From contig PXDE01000284.1 in assembly GCA_003566475.1 (NCBI GenBank), positions 1-9,561 of the forward strand: a stretch of 9,561 nt of DNA, given 5' to 3'. The position numbers and the translations under genes are program-made. Positions 1 to 5,129 of this stretch are shown here, piece after piece. The first letter of the stretch is position 1. Each line of letters starts with the position of its first letter. Under the pieces are notes generated by a model, which was not told where the DNA came from, ran no database searches, and was given only the letters and a program-made list of their open reading frames with translations. Origin of the DNA: PVC group bacterium. Lineage in GTDB: Bacteria; Verrucomicrobiota; Kiritimatiellia; SS1-B-03-39; PXDE01.

Positions 1-108
1 CGCAGCGGCAGTCCGCCGGGGCCGCAGACCGTCTGGATCGGCATGCAGCGGGCCTGCGACTTCGCCCAGTGCTGGAACGCATTCGGCCCAGGGGCCGAAG
101 ATGTGTAG
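1..108 (+). pseudogene. C-terminal end of a probable transposase (cut by window start)
   Basis: The first frame is open from base 1 to a TAG at 106-108 and gives 35 residues containing PPGPQTVWIGMQRACDF and ending in GPGAEDV. The pattern P-G-x-x-T-x-W-x-G-x-x-R-x-x-D followed by an aliphatic or aromatic helix resembles the extreme C-terminus of IS4/Tn5-like DDE transposases, where a PGVKTLWRG-type segment precedes the end of the protein. This rests on motif memory over a very short stretch. The catalytic residues would lie upstream of the window, so I cannot say whether the element is intact. No convincing terminal inverted repeat is visible just downstream. It could equally be the tail of an unrelated protein. 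Confidence 0.4.
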
Positions 109-150
109 AACAACGAGGGTGTAACCCCAGGGCCGGTGCCCCTACGCCAT

Positions 151-181
151 CCGCCCTGAAGGGGCGGCCGCAAGCGTGCGG
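151..181. repeat. Two abutting hairpins after the transposase fragment
   Basis: CCGCCC (151-156) pairs with GGGCGG (162-167) around the loop TGAAG. Immediately after it, CCGCA (168-172) pairs with TGCGG (177-181) around AGCG. No T-run follows, so this is not a canonical intrinsic terminator. It could mark the end of a mobile element or belong to a REP-like repeat. Confidence 0.45.
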
Positions 182-401
182 ACAGGCCCCGGCAGAGACC
201 TGCGGCGATATCCGGCGTAATATGTTATTGCGGAGTTGGTTGCGAACGGTTCCGGATTCGGAGTCCGAAACCCCGGTTAGCGACGCTTTGTGGGCTCGTT
301 TTTGGCTCCTAAGGACATTGCGGGCTGGGTGCTGGCTGGGGGGCCGGATGGGGTGCTGGCTCCGGAACCGGGTGCCGTCGGCCTGGAGAGGACCGGGATC
401 C

Positions 402-460
402 TCGAAGGGCCTCCGGCAAACCAGATGTCCGATCGGACATCTGGTTTGCAGGCACCTCGA
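402..460. repeat. Large dyad with a perfect 34-bp palindromic core
   Basis: Bases 416-449 are a perfect palindrome with no loop. The left half is GCAAACCAGATGTCCGA and the centre is the GATC at 431-434. Outside the core the symmetry resumes imperfectly: TCGAAGGGCCT (402-412) against AGGCACCTCGA (450-460) pairs at 9 of 11 positions, with three unpaired bases on the left. The whole could form a long cruciform or RNA hairpin. It lies between a transposase remnant and the EVE gene. A dispersed REP/MITE-like element or a site for a dimeric DNA-binding protein are both possible. Confidence 0.7.
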
Positions 461-602
461 CGCGGGTGGGAGCACCATGGGGGCGAGGGACGCTTCCTGC
501 CGCCCATCCATCCCCCGTGCGCCTGCTCCGCAGGCTACGGGGCCTTCGGCATCCACCCATCCACACCGCCTGCACGCCGGACCTACGACAGGGCAGGGTA
601 TC

Positions 603-720
603 GGAGCAGCAAGTGCTGACAACCGATCCCAAATCACCGATAACCGATAACCGATCACCCCTGACCCCTGACGACTGACCCCTCCCCACTGAACAATGAA
701 CCCTGAACACTGACCCCCCC
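603..720. repeat. Low-complexity block of ACCGATA- and CCCTGA-type units
   Basis: Units of AACCGATA / AACCGATC recur from about 619 to 657. They pass directly into CCCTGA / ACTGACC / GAACCCTGAA units up to a run of C just before the EVE start codon. Read on the other strand, such repeats give LSVIG-like nonsense peptides. The block fills the whole upstream region of the EVE gene, so any promoter for that gene must lie within it or further upstream. I see no -35/-10 pair. Confidence 0.7.
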
Positions 721-722
721 CC

Positions 723-1208
723 ATGCCCCACCACTGGCTGATGAAGAGCGAGCCCGACACCTACGGCATCCACGAACTCGAACGCGACCGGGTGACCGCC
801 TGGGAGGGGGTGCGCAACTACCAGGCCCGGAACTTCATGCGGGACCAGATGAAGAAGGGCGACCTCGCCCTGTTCTACCACTCCAACGCCTCGCCTCCGG
901 GGGTGGTGGGGGTGATGCGCATGGTAGCCGGGCCGCATCCCGACCGCACCGCCCTCAATCCCGAAAGCGAGTACTACGACCCACGGGCCACCGAGGAGAA
1001 CCCGGTGTGGGCCAAGGTCGACCTCGAGCATGTCGAGACCTTCCCGCGCATGGTCACCCTGGCCGAGCTCAAGGCCGATCCCGCCCTTGAGGGCCTGATG
1101 GTCACCCATCGCGGCATGCGCCTCTCCATCCAGCCCGTCGAGCCCGGGCATTTCCGGCGGATCGTGGCGATGGGGCGGGGAGGGGAGCGGAGGAAACCTG
1201 AAGGCTGA
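723..1208 (+). CDS. EVE-domain protein (PUA-like fold)
   Basis: This 161-residue protein is a single EVE domain over about residues 3-150. The N-terminus HHWLMKSEPDTYGIHEL, the segment WEGVRNYQARNFMRD with the KKGDLALFYHSN strand, and the later PVWAKVDLE and RLSIQPV segments are the family hallmarks (THYN1-like). EVE domains are small PUA-like folds that read modified bases in DNA or RNA. Many bacterial copies sit beside restriction or defence genes, and here a restriction-modification remnant converges on it. The start ATG follows a run of nine Cs with no Shine-Dalgarno sequence. An in-frame ATG at 696 is cut off by TGA at 711-713, so 723 is the best start. The last residues (GRGGERRKPEG) and the stop codon are supplied by a simple repeat, so the natural C-terminus has probably been replaced or extended slightly. 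The domain itself looks complete. Confidence 0.88.
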   Translation: MPHHWLMKSEPDTYGIHELERDRVTAWEGVRNYQARNFMRDQMKKGDLALFYHSNASPPGVVGVMRMVAGPHPDRTALNPESEYYDPRATEENPVWAKVDLEHVETFPRMVTLAELKADPALEGLMVTHRGMRLSIQPVEPGHFRRIVAMGRGGERRKPEG

Positions 1209-1250
1209 AAGCTGAAACCTGAAGGGAGGAGGGCGCGCCAAGCGTTTGGC
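1191..1250. repeat. CTGAAACCTGAAGG repeat and small hairpin at the convergent gene ends
   Basis: AAACCTGAAGG occurs at 1194-1204 and again at 1215-1225, with CTGAAAG between them, a period of 21 bases. The TGA that ends the EVE gene is part of this repeat. Just beyond it GCCAA (1237-1241) and TTGGC (1246-1250) form a hairpin with loop GCGT. The hairpin lacks a T-tract, so a terminator role between the convergent genes is only a possibility. Confidence 0.55.
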
Positions 1251-1703
1251 CGAACGTGGGGACGAGCATGGCCCGTGCGAAGCTCCACGGCGGGCCAGTC
1301 GGGCGCCTTCGGGTTCTCGGGGTCGGAGAGGTCGAGGATGGCGTCGCGGCACTGGAAGTTGCCTTTCATGGGCTTGAGCACGGGATCCTGGAGGATCTGG
1401 AACCCGTTGGCCCGGGTCCACTGGAGGTAGCCGATCCAGACCGAGAGCTGGGCGAGGTCGTGGGCGTAGGGGCTCAGCTCGATCCCGTGGAGCTGCCAGG
1501 GCCCGACCCCGGGCAGGAAGGCCGCGTCCACCGCCTCTCGGGCGAACAGGATCACCTCCTTCTCCAGATCCTTGAGCTTCTGGAGGGTGACGTAGAGGAA
1601 GTTGCCCGACCCGCAGGCGGGATCGAGCACCCGCACATGGTGCAGCCGCATCAGGAACTGGTGCAGCAGCGACTCCGCCTCGCCCCGCGCCTTGCGGAGC
1701 CTG

Positions 1704-1910
1704 GCGGGCGAGAGGGGAGAGGAACCGCGAATGGACGCCAATGGACGCGAATGTTGAGGGGAGGAGGGGGAGGAAGGGGAGGGGGACTGCGGGGCTTCCT
1801 GTACCGGAACGTCCGCGCCGGAGCCGCTCTCCCTCGAAGACTCGGTCGAGCGGCCGCTACAGGACGGTTCGCTCTTTCCCTGAACCCTGAACCCCGAACC
1901 CTGAACCCTC
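1704..1910. repeat. In-frame low-complexity insert within the restriction gene
   Basis: Between the family segments LLMTGKK and LRKARGEAESLLHQFL the gene carries about 65-70 residues rich in Ser, Pro and Gly (RVQGSGFRVQG, SPSPSSPSSP). The DNA contains CTGAACC/CCGAACC units at 1880-1909 and a 10-bp AATGGACGC repeat at 1730-1753, the same kind of clutter seen between genes here. The frame stays open across the insert. It may therefore be tolerated as a linker between the nuclease/helical part and the methyltransferase, or it may be a symptom of decay. Confidence 0.65.
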
Positions 1911-2978
1911 CCCCCCAGCTTCTTCCCCGTCATCAGCAGCCGGACCACCATGTCCTGCAGCTCGGTCCATTCCTGGCGGAGGGGGGCCATGACCACGGGG
2001 TCGACCAAGGTCTCGATGTCGGCGCGGCTGGTGTAGTGGGCGCCGAGCTGGGAGCGTTTGGCGGGGTCCATGCCGCGCTCGAAGAGGGTGCCGAAGATGG
2101 AGGGGTCCACGGCGGACCAGTTGAGCCGGGCGGCGGCCTCGATGGCCTCCAGCTCGCCTTTCTCCAGCTCGAGCACGGTATCGTCGTTGAACAGGCTCCC
2201 GTTGAAGTGGCGGATGGTGTCGAGGCCGAAGTCGCCCCCGGTGGCCATGGCCCCGAAGAGCTGGCCCAGAAGCCTGCCGAACCGGGGGGCGTCGTGGCGG
2301 GTCTTGTCGAGCATGCGCGAGAACAGGCCGTCGGGGAGGAGGCCGGTGTCCTCGGCGAACAGGCAGAACACGATGCGGTCGAGGAAATGGGCGACCGCGT
2401 CGGGGTCGAGCCCCCGCCCCCGCATGGACTGGGCGATGGCGCCGAGCCGGGTGGCCGCGTCGCGGGTGATGCTCTCGCTGGTGGCTCCGGGCCGGAGCTT
2501 GTCGGGGGCGTGGAAGACGTGGCGGAGGATCTCGAGGTGGCGGGGTTCGAGCAGGCCGTCGAGGTCGAAGGCGTGGACCTGGGTGGCGGTGCCGGTGAAG
2601 TTGGTCCGGATCTCGAAGCGGTCGGTGTCGCAGACCACGAGCAGGGGCGGGTTCTCGAGAGACTCGCGGTAGAGCAGGAGCTGCTTGTGGGCGGCCTCGA
2701 GATCCTTGCGCCTCCCCTTGTACTCCCAGCCGAAGAATCCCTGCTTCCAGACATCGGCCCAGCCCTCGCCCCCGTCCTGCTTGGCCGCCCCGCGCTCGAA
2801 GCAGAACCAGGCCCCGGCGGGATCGGCCTCGGCCGGGGTGGGATGGCCGACCAGGCGGCAGAGGTCCAGGAAATGCTCCTGGGCGGCCGACCGCTCCTTG
2901 AGGTCGGCCTGCTTCCACTTGGCGACAAAGCTCGCGGCGTTCATGGCCGGGAGCGTACGGGAAGCGGACGGGGAGGGG

Positions 2979-3000
2979 AACCACGAAAGGCACGAAAGGC
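2979..3000. repeat. ACGAAAGGC tandem duplication
   Basis: ACGAAAGGC occurs twice in tandem (2983-2991 and 2992-3000) after AACC. It lies between the start of the restriction gene and the 12-bp array, and it is another short dispersed-type repeat. Confidence 0.5.
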
Positions 3001-3003
3001 GGC

Positions 3004-3234
3004 AGGGTCTGTCCCCAATGGGTAGGGCCTGTCCCTATACGGCTCGCCAGGGTCTGTCCCTATTCGGAAGGGCCTGTCCCTTCGGAGGTGGCCAGGGTCT
3101 GTCCCCATCTGAGAAGGGTCTGTCCCTACTTGGGGAAGACCTGTCCCTATGTGGGATGGGTCTGTCCCTATGGGGGGCGGCAGGGTCTGTCCCTAGCTGG
3201 GAAGACCTGTCCCTATGGGGGGAGGGCCTGTCTT
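3004..3234. repeat. Array of eleven AGGGYCTGTCCC units
   Basis: The units begin at 3004, 3024, 3049, 3069, 3094, 3115, 3136, 3157, 3182, 3202 and 3223. Eight match AGGGYCTGTCCC closely (the one at 3157 starts with T). Those at 3136 and 3202 read AAGACCTGTCCC, and the last decays to TCTT. Start-to-start spacings take only the values 20, 21 or 25 bases. Each unit is a small inverted repeat (AGGG, five bases, CCCT or CCCC). The spacers are G-rich and not conserved. Open frames across it (for example 3035-3325 on the minus strand, with repeated DRP/DRS) follow from the periodicity and are not credible proteins. The array occupies the region between the divergent restriction gene and the efflux operon. 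Confidence 0.85.
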
Positions 3235-3311
3235 CTTGTGTCGTAAGGGATTGCAGAGGAATGATATAGGTTCTTGGATCGGCCGAAGGAGGATTTTGGT
3301 GGTGTTGGGCG

Positions 3312-3340
3312 TTGACGTCATTCACAAGATGAATTACCGT
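3312..3340 (+). promoter_or_regulatory. Probable promoter of the efflux operon
   Basis: TTGACG (3312-3317) is a good -35 element. A 17-base spacer leads to TACCGT (3335-3340), a weak -10 with only the most conserved positions (TA...T). Transcription would begin at about 3346-3348, at or next to the tetR ATG. The weak -10 and the dyads over it suit a repressed, inducible promoter. Confidence 0.5.
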
Positions 3341-3353
3341 TCACAATATGAAC
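3320..3353. promoter_or_regulatory. Candidate TetR operator: two 15-bp dyads
   Basis: ATTCA-CAAGA-TGAAT (3320-3334) and GTTCA-CAATA-TGAAC (3339-3353) each have perfect 5-bp arms around a 5-bp centre. Their inner 13 bases differ at one position only, and the centres are 19 bases apart. The first fills the -35/-10 spacer and the second covers the end of the -10, the predicted transcription start and the ATG. Binding by the adjacent TetR-family protein would block its own operon. The assignment is by position and symmetry. Confidence 0.65.
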
Positions 3354-3989
3354 GACCTACCCAGTGAAGCTCCGGAGCCTGTGGTGGCCCGGCGGGAACG
3401 GGACCGGCGAATCCGTGAGGAGGATTTCCTGGCCGCCGCCGAGCGGCTGTTCGGCGAGCGGGGGTTCCAGGACGCCTCCATGGAGGAGATCGCCCGGGAG
3501 GCGGGATATGCCACGGGAACCATCTATCGGTACTTCGAGTCGAAGCAGGCCCTGTTCGGGGAACTGCTCCATCGCCGCCTGGCCGAGTATTTCGGGGTGG
3601 TCGAGGCGGCCGTGGACGGGGAGGCGGCCCCCCGGGAGAAGCTGCGGGCCCTGATCCGGGCCAAAGTCAGGTTCTTCGTCATGAACCAGGCGTTTCTACG
3701 ACTCTACATCGGCGCCACGGATGCGATGGCGGGTATGCCGGGGGCCTGCCCCGGGCCGCAGTCTGAGGTCCGGCAGAAGTTCCTGGGCTTGCAGCGGAAG
3801 GTGCTGGAGGAGGCGGCGGCAGCGGGGCTGTTCTCTCCCGAGCGTCAGGGATGGGTCGGGGCCGCCATCATCGGTCTCACCAACAATGTGCTTCTGGCGG
3901 CGTTGACCGATGCGAGTTGGGTGGAGGAGCAGGAGCTTGTGGATTTTTTCATTCGGACGATGGAGAACGGGCTATGGAAGGCGTCGTAA
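3348..3989 (+). CDS. TetR/AcrR-family transcriptional repressor of the efflux operon
   Basis: This 213-residue protein has the usual TetR length. The N-terminal helix-turn-helix covers residues about 22-68 (FLAAAERLFGERGF, SMEEIAREAGYATGTIYRYFESKQALF), matching the family signature including the G-T-I-Y-R/x-Y-F recognition helix. The rest is a helical ligand-binding and dimerisation domain that I cannot assign to a subfamily. It is the first gene of the efflux operon and its TAA shares bases with the next start (TAATG), so repressor and pump are co-expressed. Two dyads at 3320-3353 are its likely operator. The ATG at 3348 has no Shine-Dalgarno sequence and may be translated leaderless. A GTG at 3384 (codon 13), preceded by GGAG at 3374-3377, is an alternative start that would keep the whole DNA-binding domain. 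The inducer is unknown. Confidence 0.9.
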   Translation: MNDLPSEAPEPVVARRERDRRIREEDFLAAAERLFGERGFQDASMEEIAREAGYATGTIYRYFESKQALFGELLHRRLAEYFGVVEAAVDGEAAPREKLRALIRAKVRFFVMNQAFLRLYIGATDAMAGMPGACPGPQSEVRQKFLGLQRKVLEEAAAAGLFSPERQGWVGAAIIGLTNNVLLAALTDASWVEEQELVDFFIRTMENGLWKAS

Positions 3990-5128
3990 TGCGACAGAGT
4001 CAGGGGCTCGCGGTTTCGGTCCTTAGGCACGGCCTCCTGGGCCGGGCTGCGGTAGGGGTATTGACGCTGGGCCTCGGGTGGGGAGCGGCGGGCTGCTCCC
4101 GTCCCCCAGCCATGCAAGGCGGCCCCCCGGACGACCCCGAGGTCCGGGCGGTCATCGCCCGGGCCGAGACGCGCGCGGTCGGGGAGATTGTCGATCTGGT
4201 CGGGGAGGTGGTGGCGCGGGAGTCGGTGGACCTGATCGGCGAGGTGGACGCGCGGCTGGAGGCGGTGGGGTTCGAGGAAGGGGCCGCGGTGGAGGCGGAG
4301 CAGCTTCTGTTCCGGTTCGACGACGCCCGGCTCCAGGCCCGCCTGGCCCAGGCCCGGGCCAGCCACCGCCTGGCCGAAACCAACCTTCGGCGGGGCGCCG
4401 ATCTGCTGAAGAACGAGACCATCTCCCAGCAGGAGTTCGATCAGACCGAAGCCGCCTTCCAGGCGGCCGCGGCCACGCTGGCCGTGGCCGAGGAGGATCT
4501 CGCCGACGCCAGGATGGTGGCCCCGTTCGCGGGGGTGATCACCCGGCGCCGGGTGAGCCCCGGTCAGTTCGTCCGGCGCGGCGAAGCCCTGGCCTCGCTG
4601 GTGCAGATGGATCCGCTGGAGGTGGTGTTCCATGTGCCGGAGCGGCATCTTGGGAAGGTCCGGCCTGGCCAGTCGGTCCGTTTCCGAAGCGCGGGCGCGG
4701 CGATGGAGTTCGAGGCCGAGGTGACCTATCTGGCCCCCCGGCTCGATCCCGCCACCCGGACTCTGGAGGTGAAGGCCCGTCTGGAGAATCCGGAGGCGCG
4801 CCTGCGTCCGGGCATGTTCGGCCGGGTCCGGATGGTGGTGGACGTGCGCGAAGACGCGGTGGTGGTTCCCGCCGCAGCGGTGGCCATGTCCCCCCAGGGG
4901 ACGCGGGTGGTGGTGATGAACGACGAGGGACGGTCCGAGTTCCGCATGGTCGAGCCTGGGCGCCGGGTGGACGGCTTGATCGAGATCCGCTCCGGGGTTG
5001 AGGCGGGCGAGCGGGTGGTGGTCGAGGGGCACCAGAAGATGGGGCCGGGCATGCGCATCGTGGTCTCGCCCCGGTCCGAGGCGTATGGAATCGAACCCGA
5101 GGCCGACACGGCGGGGGAGGGGGCCTGA
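3989..5128 (+). CDS. RND efflux periplasmic adaptor (membrane fusion protein), probable lipoprotein
   Basis: This 379-residue AcrA/MexA/HlyD-type adaptor links the inner-membrane pump to the outer-membrane channel. I start it at the ATG overlapping the tetR stop (TAATG), with GGAAGG at 3976-3981 seven bases upstream. The frame is open further upstream to 3851, but that part is antiparallel nonsense within tetR. Residues 16-35 are hydrophobic and end in WGAAG-C36, a serviceable lipobox although without the usual Leu at -3. A barrel-sandwich (lipoyl) domain flanks a short alpha-hairpin (about residues 111-174, LLKNETISQQEFDQTEAAF). The segment VAPFAGVITRRRVSPGQFV then closes the lipoyl half. 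The beta-barrel follows with VPERHLGKVRPGQ and the typical TRTLEVKARLENPEARLRPGMFGRV. The membrane-proximal domain is at the end (VPAAAV onward). A short acidic tail closes the protein, one base before the permease ATG. Confidence 0.93.
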   Translation: MRQSQGLAVSVLRHGLLGRAAVGVLTLGLGWGAAGCSRPPAMQGGPPDDPEVRAVIARAETRAVGEIVDLVGEVVARESVDLIGEVDARLEAVGFEEGAAVEAEQLLFRFDDARLQARLAQARASHRLAETNLRRGADLLKNETISQQEFDQTEAAFQAAAATLAVAEEDLADARMVAPFAGVITRRRVSPGQFVRRGEALASLVQMDPLEVVFHVPERHLGKVRPGQSVRFRSAGAAMEFEAEVTYLAPRLDPATRTLEVKARLENPEARLRPGMFGRVRMVVDVREDAVVVPAAAVAMSPQGTRVVVMNDEGRSEFRMVEPGRRVDGLIEIRSGVEAGERVVVEGHQKMGPGMRIVVSPRSEAYGIEPEADTAGEGA

Positions 5129-5129
5129 C

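Larger units (their letters stand above)
109..722. other. Gene-free spacer with hairpins, palindrome and simple repeats
   Basis: No reading frame here has family features. The open frames on both strands (for example 69-650 +) are Arg/Pro/Gly-rich and encode runs that reflect GC bias and repeats. The stretch contains two back-to-back hairpins (151-181), a 13-bp odd palindrome TTCGGAGTCCGAA (257-269), an 11-bp direct repeat GGGTGCTGGCT (327-337 and 351-361), a 34-bp perfect palindrome (416-449) and a simple repeat block (about 603-720). It probably represents old mobile-element flank plus dispersed repeats. Confidence 0.6.
974..2944 (-). pseudogene. Truncated MmeI-like type IIL restriction-modification enzyme
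   Basis: Intact enzymes of this family (roughly 900-1100 residues) are single chains that methylate and cut DNA. The N-terminal nuclease motif is present as D64-X9-E74-Y-K76, the D-X9-E-X-K pattern of MmeI. It is followed by the helical linker segment (FGTLFERGMDP, LGAHYTS) and the SAM-binding motif DPACGSGNF at residues 441-449. Family-like sequence runs through GNFQCRDAILDLSDPENPKAPDWPAVE, about residue 553 (base 1283-1286). At this point homologues continue into the catalytic NPPF/Y motif. Here the frame instead enters repeat-like sequence and then the antisense of the EVE gene until 974. Motif IV, the rest of the methyltransferase and the target-recognition domain are absent, so it should not methylate and is probably inactive. 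Residues about 345-413 are a low-complexity insert. No Shine-Dalgarno sequence precedes the ATG at 2944. Confidence 0.85.

Noticed and set aside
1237..1250. Intrinsic terminator between the convergent genes
   Set aside because: The stem has only 5 bp and no T-run follows on either strand.
309..1421. 370-codon minus-strand frame spanning the EVE gene and spacer
   Set aside because: It crosses the palindrome, simple repeats and the antisense of a well-supported EVE gene, and shows no conserved motif.
1256..3025. 589-codon plus-strand frame opposite the restriction gene
   Set aside because: The minus strand carries recognisable nuclease and SAM-binding motifs. The plus frame is Gly/Glu/Val-rich with no structure.
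3004..3234. CRISPR array
   Set aside because: Units are only 12 bp and imperfect, spacers are 8-13 bp and G-rich, and no cas gene is present.
3035..3325. Small repeat protein with DRP/DRS motifs on the minus strand, or GLSL motifs on the plus strand
   Set aside because: The peptide periodicity follows from the DNA repeat. Both strands give repeat peptides, and unit spacings of 20 and 25 shift the frame within pairs.
3851..3988. Longer N-terminus for the adaptor starting inside tetR
   Set aside because: The added 46 residues are an out-of-frame reading of tetR. The ATG at 3989 has a Shine-Dalgarno sequence and is followed by a normal lipoprotein signal.
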